Part shown: positions 6,866 through 14,577 of the stretch, piece after piece
How the letters are laid out: each line of letters opens with the position of its first letter
Position numbering within the stretch: position 1 is the stretch's first letter
IMG/VR virus record: IMGVR_UViG_3300030382_003558
Coordinates: 4,473-46,617 of that record
Source: a virus
Direction: 5' to 3' (one strand)
Length of the DNA: 42,145 bases
Program-made: the position numbers and the translations under genes
The notes under the pieces: generated by a model
Database searches by the model: none
Seen by the model: the letters and a program-made list of their open reading frames with translations, nothing else
Told to the model about the DNA's origin: nothing

Positions 6866-7022
6866 AGCAGATGCATTGTTAGAGTTCCTAGAATGGTGTC
6901 ATGCAGATGACTACATGGGAACAGACGATGATATGCCAGACCATTGTAATGACTGGATATCCGGGCTATCCCCGGAGGAAGTCGGAGATCTTGCACAAAT
7001 TGAATTCCAAAAAGGTATATGA
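6849..7022 (+). CDS. Small acidic protein
   Basis: 57 residues, MRNKNKADALLEFLEWCHAD at the start, strongly acidic in the middle and helical overall. The start at 6849 is preferred over an in-frame ATG at 6798 because the latter would overlap most of the preceding small gene. Its stop overlaps the next start by four bases (ATGA). Function unknown. Confidence 0.5.
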   Translation: MRNKNKADALLEFLEWCHADDYMGTDDDMPDHCNDWISGLSPEEVGDLAQIEFQKGI

Positions 7023-7315
7023 CCTGCACCTGCACCCTCACAGATCCCTACGCAGCTTGCTCTGAGCATGATAACAGGCCATACGATGTACGGTCCGAGG
7101 AGGAGAGTAAGGGTTTTGCCAAGAGGCACAAGCACCTACGTTGTAGTTGCGAAGAGTGCTACGTAAAGTACTGGAACATAGAGAAACACTCTACGGATCA
7201 GCTATGCAACGATTGTGCGCTGAGAAAGAAGATGGAGGCTAAGCCACCTAAGCTGATATCGTACATGGATGAGTGTCACACCAGAAGATTTTACCAAGAG
7301 GCAGAATGTTCATAA
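7019..7315 (+). CDS. Cysteine-rich zinc-binding protein
   Basis: 98 residues with a series of metal-ligand pairs: CTCTLTDPYAACSEH at the N-terminus, then LRCSCEECYVKYW, then CNDCALRKK, and a final ECH...C. The layout resembles two or three small zinc ribbons. The gene starts within the previous stop (ATGA) and overlaps the next gene by ten bases. A nucleic-acid-binding accessory role is plausible but not demonstrable. Confidence 0.6.
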   Translation: MTCTCTLTDPYAACSEHDNRPYDVRSEEESKGFAKRHKHLRCSCEECYVKYWNIEKHSTDQLCNDCALRKKMEAKPPKLISYMDECHTRRFYQEAECS

Positions 7316-7620
7316 CCTGCTTCTTCTGCTCTATGGCTGTACCGAAGGAAAACACTACAGATTACTGTTGTGATAGATGCTTCCCGAAGGTACTGAAGGA
7401 GAGAGCAGTAGAGAAGGAGAGGCAGCGCAAGTCTCAGATAGATGCCCTGGGTAAGCTACGGAAGAAGAACAACCAAGGCGCATTCCTAGGAGATGACATA
7501 GAGCATGAGAACTGGAAGAAGGATATTATAGAGACAGACAAGCCTATCCGGTCCGAGTCTCTGATCGGAGTAGACGACTTCAATTGTTATCATCCAATGC
7601 CAAAGGCAAGACGAGCATGA
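7306..7620 (+). CDS. Zinc-ribbon protein with basic helical region
   Basis: 104 residues from the ATG at 7306. The N-terminus has a four-cysteine ribbon (MFITCFFCSMAV...YCCDRC, CxxC twice) followed by a long charged helix (KVLKERAVEKERQRKSQ) and a C-terminal segment with no motif. An in-frame ATG 33 bases upstream is possible but lies deep inside the previous gene. The family is not recognised. Overlapping starts and stops show it belongs to the same operon as its neighbours. Confidence 0.55.
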   Translation: MFITCFFCSMAVPKENTTDYCCDRCFPKVLKERAVEKERQRKSQIDALGKLRKKNNQGAFLGDDIEHENWKKDIIETDKPIRSESLIGVDDFNCYHPMPKARRA

Positions 7621-7787
7621 GTGAACCCCAAGACAAGCGAGAGGCAGAGATAGAGGAGGTGAAGGAGTGGGTTGCGATGATCGGAGCGTGTAAAGAGCTG
7701 GTCCAGTACCAGTGCATAGGCGCAAGAGCGCAGAAGATCCGAGAGCTACTAGAACAATTACTTCCTCCCCTTACTACAAATGATTAG
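7617..7787 (+). CDS. Small helical protein
   Basis: 56 residues, MSEPQDKREAEIEEVKEWVA at the start, then a second amphipathic helix (GARAQKIRELLEQLLPPL). It overlaps the preceding stop (ATGA) and runs into the start of the secreted peptide gene. A coiled-coil partner or antidote-like small protein would fit, but nothing specific supports this. Confidence 0.5.
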   Translation: MSEPQDKREAEIEEVKEWVAMIGACKELVQYQCIGARAQKIRELLEQLLPPLTTND

Positions 7788-7944
7788 CACCCTCATCTGG
7801 GTTACGGTTATTTCAGCACCCCTCCAATCCCCACAGGGGATGCAGCAAGTGTGTAACTTGTCAGGCATGTACTGGCCAGAGTATTGTTTACACGTTAAGA
7901 GGTTAGCAAGACTACCTAAAATTCCTTACGACACTGGACCATGA
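7780..7944 (+). CDS. Small secreted or membrane peptide
   Basis: 54 residues with a hydrophobic N-terminus (MISTLIWVTVISAPLQSPQG) resembling a short signal peptide, then a cysteine pair (VCNLSG...YC) and a basic tail. CCCC at 7767-7770, nine bases before ATG, supports the start. It overlaps the upstream gene by eight bases and the Fic gene by four. It is co-translated with the Fic protein and the papain-like protease, so a shared function is possible. Confidence 0.5.
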   Translation: MISTLIWVTVISAPLQSPQGMQQVCNLSGMYWPEYCLHVKRLARLPKIPYDTGP

Positions 7945-8381
7945 ACTTGTTAGACTTCATCACCGAGAGCAATAACATTGAGGGAGAGAAGACTATCCCC
8001 GAAAAGGAGCTACCTATCTATGAATGGTTTTTGTCGAAAGAACTAACAGAGGATCGTGTAAAGGATTTCCACATGGATCTGTTCGCTGTAAGGGCGCAGG
8101 TTATGCCACAGCCAGTACCAGATAAATACCTTGGGAAGTATCGAGATGTACCTGTATACATTGGCAGCAAAGAGATATCACCAGTAGGTATAGATGATGC
8201 TATGGAGCTTCTTTTTAATCCAGAATGTACTGCATCCGCCTTTGAGTTCCATAAGATATTCGAGAACATTCATCCGTTTATAGATGGAAATGGCAGAGTT
8301 GGCAGAGCGATCTGGCGACATCAACATGGAGAAGCCCCTCTTGGATTCTTACACACCTACTACTACCAATCTCTAGTATGA
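7941..8381 (+). CDS. Fic-domain protein (AMPylase) with N-terminal inhibitory motif
   Basis: 146 residues, close to a minimal Fic core. The complete catalytic motif HPFIDGNGRVGR is at 111-122, with the catalytic histidine H111 and the phosphate-binding GNGR. Fic proteins typically transfer AMP (rarely other nucleotides) to hydroxyl side chains of target proteins. Near the N-terminus, S10-N-N-I-E14-G15 matches the (S/T)xxxE(G/N) autoinhibitory motif; an N-terminal position would make it a class II-like Fic protein. Keeping both motifs suggests a regulated enzyme rather than a relic. The gene overlaps its neighbours by four bases on each side, coupling it to the secreted peptide and the protease. 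Targets are unknown; host translation or defence factors are candidates. Confidence 0.85.
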   Translation: MNLLDFITESNNIEGEKTIPEKELPIYEWFLSKELTEDRVKDFHMDLFAVRAQVMPQPVPDKYLGKYRDVPVYIGSKEISPVGIDDAMELLFNPECTASAFEFHKIFENIHPFIDGNGRVGRAIWRHQHGEAPLGFLHTYYYQSLV

Positions 8382-9127
8382 AATACTCCCTAGGTTATAC
8401 ACCAGATGTAAAAGACCGTAGGGACTTCACGTACAAGAAAGCATTTCGTACAGTATCCACACCAGCATTAGTAGACTACACAGATGAGATGAATCCGATC
8501 AGGAACCAAGGAGCTAAGGGTTCGTGCGTAGCCTTTGCCTTTGCAGCTATCAAGGAATGGCAGGAGTTTTACCAGAGAGGATTTACAGAACAGTGGGATA
8601 TGTCAGAGCAGTTCCTCTACGAGCATATACAGCTTCACCCCGGAGGAGGAGCGTACCCAAGGGAAGCTCTTAAGGTATTGCATGACATAGGTATACCGCT
8701 AGAGAAGCAGTATCCGTACAAGCGAGGAAGTGATAAGAATAAGCTAGTGCCACCGGAGAAGAAGATAGGAAACCTACGCATGTTCAACACCGCCAGACGA
8801 TTCAGGGCTAAGGGATACGCTAGGATCAGGAACGTAGAGGAGCTTATGCAGTCACTGACAGTGAACGGTCCGTGTTTCATAGGTACAGAGTGGCTTGACG
8901 GATGGTACGATAAGACAATATTGCAGGCGCAAGACGGCAGGGTGTCAGGAGGACATGCTATCACCGCTGTAGGATTTGATAGAGAGGAGGGATTGATTAA
9001 GATCCGCAACCAGTGGGGAGAACATTGGGGAGATGAAGGCTATGGATGGATGACCTTTGAGGCGTTCGAGGAACATGCAATAGATTGCTGGGCGATCTTT
9101 GACATGGGACACCCTCTAGTTAGATAA
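8378..9127 (+). CDS. Papain-family (C1A-like) cysteine protease
   Basis: 249 residues. The papain triad and oxyanion glutamine are present: Q44 in IRNQGAKGSC with nucleophile C50, H193 in SGGHAITAVGF, and N211 in IRNQWGEHWGDEGYGW. The N-terminus (YTPDVKDRRDF) is the segment usual in bacterial and phage C1A proteins. There is no signal peptide or long propeptide, so it may act in the cytoplasm or in the virion. TACCAAT at 8364-8370 lies seven bases before ATG, and the start overlaps the Fic stop. Papain-like enzymes are unusual in phages of this size; the substrate is unknown. Confidence 0.88.
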   Translation: MKYSLGYTPDVKDRRDFTYKKAFRTVSTPALVDYTDEMNPIRNQGAKGSCVAFAFAAIKEWQEFYQRGFTEQWDMSEQFLYEHIQLHPGGGAYPREALKVLHDIGIPLEKQYPYKRGSDKNKLVPPEKKIGNLRMFNTARRFRAKGYARIRNVEELMQSLTVNGPCFIGTEWLDGWYDKTILQAQDGRVSGGHAITAVGFDREEGLIKIRNQWGEHWGDEGYGWMTFEAFEEHAIDCWAIFDMGHPLVR

Positions 9128-9128
9128 T
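9099..9128 (+). promoter_or_regulatory. Sigma70 promoter inside the end of the protease gene
   Basis: TTGACA (9099-9104), 18-bp spacer, GATAAT (9123-9128). The next ATG is at 9135, six bases past the -10, predicting a leaderless transcript. Confidence 0.65.
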
Positions 9129-9134
9129 GATCCT

Positions 9135-9485
9135 ATGGCTATGCAGCCTGAAGATGTGGAAAGGCTAAGAGAACAGCATCAGGATACGGAAGTACCACTA
9201 CACGCAGGCTTGGAGTTAGCGCAGTTGTTAGCCCAGATACCGGGGGGAGACATAGAGCTTCTTACTGAAATCGCAACCACGTATGCAAGGCAGTACAGGG
9301 TTGTCTTTGGTAGCGATGTACACAGGATTCTCTTAGATGAGATCAATAGGCATGAAGATCAGAGATTTGATGTAAGGCAGCAGTACTTTTGGGCTTTGTT
9401 TGTAGCTTGCATTGATGACGGCAGGACCGTCTACCCTACAAACTTTACCAAGATGCTAGATGACGAACAGGGAGGAGCCGTGTAG
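9135..9485 (+). CDS. Conserved-looking small protein, possible packaging or replication accessory
   Basis: 116 residues, mostly helical (MAMQPEDVERLREQHQDTEV at the start; ELLTEIATTYARQYRVVFGS in the middle). No motif is recognised. Its position before the terminase, and its own promoter, would suit a small terminase subunit, but there is no clear helix-turn-helix, so I do not call it that. An alternative is a small regulator. Confidence 0.55.
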   Translation: MAMQPEDVERLREQHQDTEVPLHAGLELAQLLAQIPGGDIELLTEIATTYARQYRVVFGSDVHRILLDEINRHEDQRFDVRQQYFWALFVACIDDGRTVYPTNFTKMLDDEQGGAV

Positions 9486-9564
9486 TCATGGCTGGTACGA
9501 CATAACGCTATGTAAAGAGTGCAGGAAAGAGCTGTATACATATATGCCAGATGAATGTGAGTAA
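9460..9564 (+). CDS. 34-residue zinc-knuckle peptide
   Basis: Frame overlapping the end of the previous gene by 26 bases: MTNREEPCSHGWYDITLCKE then CRKELYTYMPDECE. CxxH and CxxC spaced by nine residues form a plausible zinc finger. The stop abuts the stop codon of the minus-strand HNH gene. The motif is the only support. Confidence 0.4.
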   Translation: MTNREEPCSHGWYDITLCKECRKELYTYMPDECE

Positions 9565-10185
9565 CTAATGAAGAATCTTCACGTGCTTTCTTCTATTACA
9601 AAAATTGCAGCAAGGTCTAATATTACAGGGTAGGTTAGCACCATCTTTTCCCATAGGGATAACGTGGTCTATGCAATTATATGACGATGAGCAGATCCAA
9701 CATCTATCTCCCCATAGGGCAATCCTATTCCAGAGCTGTTCAGATGTTATGCGATCAGGGAGGCCGTACTTCTTAGCTGTTCTGTTTGCCTTAGCAGCCT
9801 TCTTGGTTATCCTATGGCTTAACTCTTTGTTTTCAGCCTTCCATCTTTGAAAAGGGGTCTTCTTCTTCTTTGTGTAGAATCCTCTGGCATAAGCCCTAAG
9901 CCTATCGCCATGCTTGGCGTAGTACTTCTTATGATTCTGAGAATATCGTTCTTTATTTTTATGGTAGTTGGCCTTGGATCTTTCTCTCTGCTTCTCCGGG
10001 TTATCTTTCCTCCACTTCTCTGCAGACTTCCTGTATCTTGACTGATGTTTCAGGTAATGCTTTCTTCTCTTCTCTTTTACTTTATCAGGATTGTCGATCT
10101 GCCATTGCTTATGATAATGCTTAGAGCATAAACCCTTAGCTAAATGATTACCCTTACAACCGTCTATAGAGCATATCCTTGTCAT
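9565..10185 (-). CDS. HNH endonuclease (zinc-binding, recombination endonuclease VII-like)
   Basis: 206 residues on the minus strand. The N-terminus has a zinc-binding pattern (CSIDGC...GLCSKHYHKQW) followed by a long lysine/arginine-rich helical region. The C-terminus is an HNH/His-Me-finger domain: CWICSS...CIDHVIPMGKDGAN, then C-x6-C-x2-C before NRRK. DH is the expected metal/nucleophile-activating pair. Such genes are free-standing homing or Holliday-type nucleases. The ATG at 10185 is chosen because a promoter ends eight bases upstream. Sitting against the genome's main direction between accessory and packaging genes, it may be mobile. Confidence 0.8.
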   Translation of the reverse strand: MTRICSIDGCKGNHLAKGLCSKHYHKQWQIDNPDKVKEKRRKHYLKHQSRYRKSAEKWRKDNPEKQRERSKANYHKNKERYSQNHKKYYAKHGDRLRAYARGFYTKKKKTPFQRWKAENKELSHRITKKAAKANRTAKKYGLPDRITSEQLWNRIALWGDRCWICSSSYNCIDHVIPMGKDGANLPCNIRPCCNFCNRRKHVKILH

Positions 10186-10193
10186 CAAAAGGA

Positions 10194-10222
10194 ACTATAT
10201 CATTGTATCGATGATTGGACAA
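10194..10222 (-). promoter_or_regulatory. Promoter for the HNH gene, divergent from terminase
   Basis: On the minus strand: TTGTCC (10222-10217), 17-bp spacer, TGA-TATAGT extended -10 (TATAGT at 10199-10194), eight bases before ATG at 10185. Its -35 overlaps the -35 of the divergent terminase promoter. Confidence 0.6.
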
Positions 10223-10244
10223 AGGTTTTTTATAATGTTACCAT
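10215..10244 (+). promoter_or_regulatory. Promoter for terminase, leaderless type
   Basis: TTGGAC (10215-10220), 18-bp spacer, extended -10 TGT-TACCAT (10236-10244), six bases before the ATG at 10251. A better-matching TATAAT at 10231-10236 lacks a -35 at the right distance and may be an alternative -10 that would give a leader of a few bases. An ATCAT/ATGAT inverted repeat at 10199-10215 could be an operator. Confidence 0.5.
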
Positions 10245-10250
10245 AGAGCT

Positions 10251-11894
10251 ATGCAACTAGATAAAGAGTCAAGGAAGAAGATGGAGAGTAGAATATGGAG
10301 AATGCATAATTTATATACAATCAGGACCAAGGTAGCAGGGTATGAAGGGCAAGACATACGCTTCACACCGAACTTCGTACAGAAGCAGATCTACCAGAAG
10401 ATAGAGGAGGGATGGAAACGTATCATCATCCTGAAGCCACGTAAGCTGGGAGTAACTACAGGGGTGATGCTTTACCTGCTAGACACAGCGCAGTACTACC
10501 CTAACCAGCGATGCCGAACCATTGCCCATCGTAAAGATACAGTGACAGAGCTGTTTGAAGACATACCGCTGTTCGCCTTCAATAAGATACCGGAGCCACT
10601 ACGGATGCCGATCAAGCACATCACCAGAGCAGAGCTAAACTTTGCAGGAATAGGATCCAAGTACAGCATAGATGTTGAAGCACGTGGTATGACCCCATCC
10701 GTTCTACACTTCTCGGAGATTGCATACGTGGAAGACGAGGGCAAGCTGCAAGACACACTGGAGTCACTACCTATGACAGCGCAGGGTATAGCTGAATCTA
10801 CCGCCAACGGTAAGGGGAACTGGTTTGAGCGTACCTTCACAAAGAACTGGCAGTTGCTGGAGAATGGAGATAAGCCACAGTGGTATCCGATGTTCTTTGC
10901 ATGGTTCGATGATCCCAACAACGCAACACCTTGGATAGAGGGTACACGCTTCAAGTATCCTTCAGAGATTGCAGAGATGAGAGCCAAGTACAGGAACTCA
11001 GACGGTACGGACCTTACAGATCACCAGCTCCTATGGTGGGACCAGAAGAAGCATGAGCTAGAGGACCGCATGAATGAGCTGTATCCCAGCAACCCAGACG
11101 AAGCCTTCATCTTCTCCACCGGGCGAGTGTATCCGAAGTTCAGCCGAGATCTACACGTGGTAGAGACTATGCATTTTGATGACTACGAGATCACAATGGA
11201 CTACGGACAGCAAAACCCTATGTGTTTCCTGAAGGTTCACAGAGATGCAGATGATAACTACATCGTATTCCAAGAGGCGTACAGGAAAGATTGGGCTATC
11301 AAGGATGCTGCAGATTGGCTATTCGCTAACTGTAAGGAGAAGATAGATAACGATGGCTTCCTACATATAAAGTTTTGCGACCCTAAGATCTTCTCTAAGG
11401 ATCAGGTACGCTCCACGATGACTGCAGGGCAACCCATGATAAAGACAGAGGACCGGTCATCAATCGCAGAGGAGTTTAGGAAGCATAAGATTCTGATGCA
11501 CAGAGGAACACAGAACGCAGTCATCCCCGGTATCTCTAGGGTGAAGGAGTACATGAGATTTGATATGAGTCATCCGCATCCGTTCTACAGAGATGAGTAT
11601 GGAGATGTGAAGAGGGGCGCACCGAGACTCTTCATCACCGAGAACTGTACGAGTCTGATCTGGGAGTTTGCTAACTACCTATGGCCGAAGGATCCTGTAG
11701 GTAACATCAACAAGGAGTCGTATGAAAACCCACGCAAGCTACACGATCACGCTATGGATGCTCTACGGTATGCCATTATGACATGGGCTGAGCCTATGAC
11801 AGAGCTACAGCAGAAGGCTGGCGCTCCGGGGACTGTTCTAAATCTTCTTGATAAACACTATCAGGCTCAGAAGGAGGAGCTGGCTTACGATTAA
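10251..11894 (+). CDS. terL: Terminase large subunit
   Basis: 547 residues. The ATPase half has a Walker A-like loop at 63-70 (PRKLGVTT), a Walker B/catalytic glutamate region at 151-162 (VLHFSEIAYVED, E156) and a coupling motif ESTANGKGN at 182-190. The C-terminal nuclease half starts with ITMDYGQQNPM near residue 318 (metal-binding aspartate), continues with KFCDPKIF, and closes with HDHAMDALRYAIM. TerL powers DNA translocation into the prohead and cuts the concatemer. The P-loop lacks the usual G-K-(S/T), which occurs in several TerL branches. It leads the packaging/head operon. No convincing small subunit is visible nearby. Its last 101 bp are overlapped on the other strand by a regulator gene. 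Confidence 0.9.
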   Translation: MQLDKESRKKMESRIWRMHNLYTIRTKVAGYEGQDIRFTPNFVQKQIYQKIEEGWKRIIILKPRKLGVTTGVMLYLLDTAQYYPNQRCRTIAHRKDTVTELFEDIPLFAFNKIPEPLRMPIKHITRAELNFAGIGSKYSIDVEARGMTPSVLHFSEIAYVEDEGKLQDTLESLPMTAQGIAESTANGKGNWFERTFTKNWQLLENGDKPQWYPMFFAWFDDPNNATPWIEGTRFKYPSEIAEMRAKYRNSDGTDLTDHQLLWWDQKKHELEDRMNELYPSNPDEAFIFSTGRVYPKFSRDLHVVETMHFDDYEITMDYGQQNPMCFLKVHRDADDNYIVFQEAYRKDWAIKDAADWLFANCKEKIDNDGFLHIKFCDPKIFSKDQVRSTMTAGQPMIKTEDRSSIAEEFRKHKILMHRGTQNAVIPGISRVKEYMRFDMSHPHPFYRDEYGDVKRGAPRLFITENCTSLIWEFANYLWPKDPVGNINKESYENPRKLHDHAMDALRYAIMTWAEPMTELQQKAGAPGTVLNLLDKHYQAQKEELAYD

Positions 11895-12177
11895 GCTCTT
11901 GCAGAACAGTGTAGACCTGATGCTCTGGTACGTGCTGAATACACACAGCGACAAGGGCGCTTAACATCTTTCTCTTCTCCACCTCTTCCACAGGGAAGAA
12001 CACCACAGAGGGTGGGAGATTAAAAGCATCGCTGATTTTTATCATTGTCTTTCGTTGGCAGTCATGGTTGGAATTAAGCTCGATATTTGTAATGAGCTTC
12101 ATGGAGACTTCTGCTCTACGTGCTAACTCCATCTGGTCCCATCCATACTTCAGTCTGAACTCTCGAACAAGATGCAT
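11794..12177 (-). CDS. XRE-family repressor, antisense to the terminase end
   Basis: 127 residues on the minus strand. The N-terminus is a helix-turn-helix of the XRE type: LVREFRLKYGWDQMELARRA, then EVSMKLITNIELNS and the following KTMIKISDAFNL helix. The C-terminal half is proline- and glutamate-rich and is encoded in sequence that also codes the last 33 residues of terminase. The ATG at 12177 is chosen because TGC-TACTAT, an extended -10, ends six bases before it. It probably represses one of the nearby promoters. Only the HTH half is conserved in appearance; the tail may be constrained mainly by the terminase frame. Confidence 0.75.
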   Translation of the reverse strand: MHLVREFRLKYGWDQMELARRAEVSMKLITNIELNSNHDCQRKTMIKISDAFNLPPSVVFFPVEEVEKRKMLSALVAVCIQHVPEHQVYTVLQELNRKPAPPSEPDSVYQEDLEQSPERQPSAVALS

Positions 12178-12183
12178 AGATGT

Positions 12184-12192
12184 ATAGTAGCA
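12184..12192 (-). promoter_or_regulatory. Extended -10 promoter for the XRE repressor
   Basis: On the minus strand TGC-TACTAT ends six bases before ATG at 12177; no good -35. It faces away from the extended -10 TGT-TATGCT (12223-12231) that lies ten bases before the plus-strand gene at 12242. Confidence 0.45.
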
Positions 12193-12222
12193 CAAGAATC
12201 CATTAAAAACATCTAGTCTATA

Positions 12223-12231
12223 TGTTATGCT
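12223..12231 (+). promoter_or_regulatory. Extended -10 element before the portal operon
   Basis: TGT-TATGCT, ending ten bases before the ATG at 12242. There is no recognisable -35. It would give a leader of only three or four bases. It lies in the 64-bp region between divergent genes. Confidence 0.4.
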
Positions 12232-12241
12232 CTAAGCAATC

Positions 12242-12535
12242 ATGGAATTTCTACTGATCTTAGCACTTGTGGCCGTACTTCAATTAGCAGGAATGGGAGT
12301 ACTGGCCTACCTCTTTTTGAAGATGATGAAGTCAGTGTCTGCAGACGTAAGGACTCTGGCTATGTTCAAGAAGTCACGGACCAGAGAGGATCTGTTTGCT
12401 ATGCAGAGCATGGGTATCAACGAAGAGGGTGCTAAAGAAGAGGAAACCGAAGAGGAAGAAGAAGAACTGTATACTGCAGATGAGATCCCACAAGATGTTT
12501 TAGCTAAAATAGCAAAGTCAGATGGCAGCGAGTAA
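12242..12535 (+). CDS. Membrane protein with acidic tail, between terminase and portal
   Basis: 97 residues. One N-terminal transmembrane segment (EFLLILALVAVLQLAGMGVL, 2-21) is followed by a basic linker and an extremely acidic C-terminus (a run of E at 62-74). Its end overlaps the portal start by 14 bases. The last bases lie in a 37-bp sequence repeated exactly at 27215. Position suggests a late operon gene; holin-like or prohead-membrane roles are possible but unproven. Confidence 0.6.
   Translation: MEFLLILALVAVLQLAGMGVLAYLFLKMMKSVSADVRTLAMFKKSRTREDLFAMQSMGINEEGAKEEETEEEEEELYTADEIPQDVLAKIAKSDGSE
12495..12531 (+). repeat. 37-bp exact direct repeat, copy 1
   Basis: Begins ATGTTTTAGCTAAAATAGCA and is identical over 37 bases to 27215-27251. 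This copy spans the end of the membrane protein gene and the portal ATG at 12522. Confidence 0.9.
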
Positions 12536-14483
12536 AGAGTACAACAGACTAGGCAAGTTGATTAAAGAGTCGAAAGACAGAACTCCTCTTTGGCAAGCCA
12601 AGGTATCCAGCTGTATGCACTTTGACGATGGAAACCACAGACTGTACTTTGACATGAATGGTAGACCCCGGAGCAGAGGACTTAGGGATAACGAGGTACA
12701 CAGGACCGTAAACAAATTCCCACAGACACTTTCTAGAATCTCAGCACGTATGACTGCAACCCAGCCACGCTGGAACCCGGTCCCCTCAGAGCTTGCTGAT
12801 GTTACCGATGATGAGATCGATGCAGCTGATGCAATGTTGCAGGATCTATGGGAGGGAGATGAGTTTGGAGACAATGCACTACGTACTGCAGCTAAGTTTG
12901 TAGCAAGGCAGGCGTTCTTGCAGGGTAGGTATCTCACGTACTATACCTTCGACAAGGAGGTCAACATGCCAGTGATGGAATGTTATTCGCTATGGGATGT
13001 ATTCTCTGATGCTCCAGAGTCACTGAAGGATAAGCAATGGCTTATTATCGCATTGCCGACATCCGTACAGAAGATCAAGCACAACAAAGAGTACGATGCT
13101 AAGGTCCGGTCTAAGGCTAGAGCAGACGGTAAGCTGGCAGAGTCAGGATTGCAGCAACAGTTTGATCGTAGATCTACAGGCACGAACAATAGTATGCAGG
13201 ACACGCAGATCCTGTATCACTCCTTCGAGGTTATCAAGAAGGGTGAGGATGAGGAGAAGAAGGGTGAGGAGCTAGGCGATGATGCATCACTAGCAAAGAT
13301 CAAGAAGGAGGATAAGGCAAAGACTGTAATCAAGTACAAGGTGACAAGCGAGAGAGGCGTACTCATAGAGAAGGAGCTAGACTACCCTCGACTATCGTCT
13401 ATCTTTGATAGCTATGCACCGGAGGAGAAGGGAGTGTTCTACGCATCCCCTGTAGCATACTCATGGATTGATATGCAGAAGGGTATCAACAAGACTATCA
13501 GCAACATCGAGGCTTACATTGATAACATGCTACAAGGTAAATGGATCATCCGAGATGATGGTGTATCTATCCCTGTAGCTGGTAGACAAGGGCAGAAGAT
13601 TAAGGATCCATCTGGGTCCGGGGTAGCTAACCTACCTATGCAGCCTCTACCGCAGACTCACTTCCAGCACCTACAGGTTATGGAGCGATCCTTCGAGGAT
13701 GCTTCAGGAGTCGCAGAGGCTTCTATCTCACGTGTTGCAGGTATCGGAGACTCTGGTAAAGCTATAGAACAGCTCCAGCAGATCAACCAGATGAGTACAT
13801 CGGATCCCATCGACAACTTCCAGATGTTCCTATCACGTGCTGCAAAGAAGCTCCTGAGGCAAGCTGCAGATAACTGGAGTGAGGTACACACTCTCTACAG
13901 ATACGACAAGGGGACCGGAGAGAACATACCTATTCACCTGATCGGAGAGGGGTTCGCAAACGAAGACCCAGAGGATGTTACACAGGAGAGGGATGGAGAG
14001 AAGCCTACGAAGCTACGAGCCTTCAAGCGTATTGATGTAGAGATAGAGCTGGACCAACTCTTCAGGAAGAACCAAGAGAGAGTAGAAGTCAAAGAGCTAT
14101 TCCAGATGGGATGGATCCCCGGAGCTAACCCTGTATGGGATATTGTGGTGATGAACGCATACCGTATCGGTAGTGGTAAGAAGATCGTCAAGGAGCTTAA
14201 GAAGTTACAGAACCCTATTGCACTTGCAGCGGAGGCAAACGCACAGCGCATGGTGCAGGGTGAGGAGATTCCTATCAACGGTAATGATCCGCATGAGTTC
14301 TTTGCACAGTTCTACGAGCAGAGAGCGAAGGAGATGTTGCAAGCAGGAAACCAAGAGGGTGCAACATTACTAAACGGCCAAGCACAGCGACATAGAATCA
14401 TTGCACAGCAAGGAGATGGAGGTGCTGGTGATCCTAATGTTCCAGAAGATTTAGCAGGACTCGAAGAAGGTCAAGGTCTGTAG
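12522..14483 (+). CDS. Portal protein
   Basis: 653 residues, the length of large podovirus (P22-like) portals. Its position directly after terminase and before scaffold and capsid, the charged N-terminus, the central wing-like mixed region, the hydrophobic/helical stretch YSWIDMQKGINKTISNIEAY expected in the crown/stem region, and the long helical Q-rich C-terminus all fit. Twelve copies would form the dodecameric vertex through which TerL pumps DNA and to which the adaptor binds. The start overlaps the upstream gene by 14 bases. The identification rests mainly on context and length rather than one diagnostic motif. Confidence 0.8.
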   Translation: MAASKEYNRLGKLIKESKDRTPLWQAKVSSCMHFDDGNHRLYFDMNGRPRSRGLRDNEVHRTVNKFPQTLSRISARMTATQPRWNPVPSELADVTDDEIDAADAMLQDLWEGDEFGDNALRTAAKFVARQAFLQGRYLTYYTFDKEVNMPVMECYSLWDVFSDAPESLKDKQWLIIALPTSVQKIKHNKEYDAKVRSKARADGKLAESGLQQQFDRRSTGTNNSMQDTQILYHSFEVIKKGEDEEKKGEELGDDASLAKIKKEDKAKTVIKYKVTSERGVLIEKELDYPRLSSIFDSYAPEEKGVFYASPVAYSWIDMQKGINKTISNIEAYIDNMLQGKWIIRDDGVSIPVAGRQGQKIKDPSGSGVANLPMQPLPQTHFQHLQVMERSFEDASGVAEASISRVAGIGDSGKAIEQLQQINQMSTSDPIDNFQMFLSRAAKKLLRQAADNWSEVHTLYRYDKGTGENIPIHLIGEGFANEDPEDVTQERDGEKPTKLRAFKRIDVEIELDQLFRKNQERVEVKELFQMGWIPGANPVWDIVVMNAYRIGSGKKIVKELKKLQNPIALAAEANAQRMVQGEEIPINGNDPHEFFAQFYEQRAKEMLQAGNQEGATLLNGQAQRHRIIAQQGDGGAGDPNVPEDLAGLEEGQGL

Positions 14484-14530
14484 AAGAAGAATCCGTCATA
14501 CCTCCATACTTATAGTATAGGATGTCAATG

Positions 14531-14560
14531 TTGTTCTTTTCAAACCACCGTTTCTGTAAT
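14531..14560 (+). promoter_or_regulatory. Candidate promoter upstream of scaffold and capsid
   Basis: TTGTTC (14531-14536), 18-bp spacer, TGTAAT (14555-14560). It would start a transcript about 90 nt upstream of the scaffold ATG, with the hairpins at 14578-14613 in its leader. Confidence 0.4.
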
Positions 14561-14577
14561 TAAAAGCAGGAACGCTC

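Noticed and set aside
9135-9485. Small terminase subunit
   Set aside because: Position is suggestive, but there is no helix-turn-helix or known TerS pattern; left as unknown.
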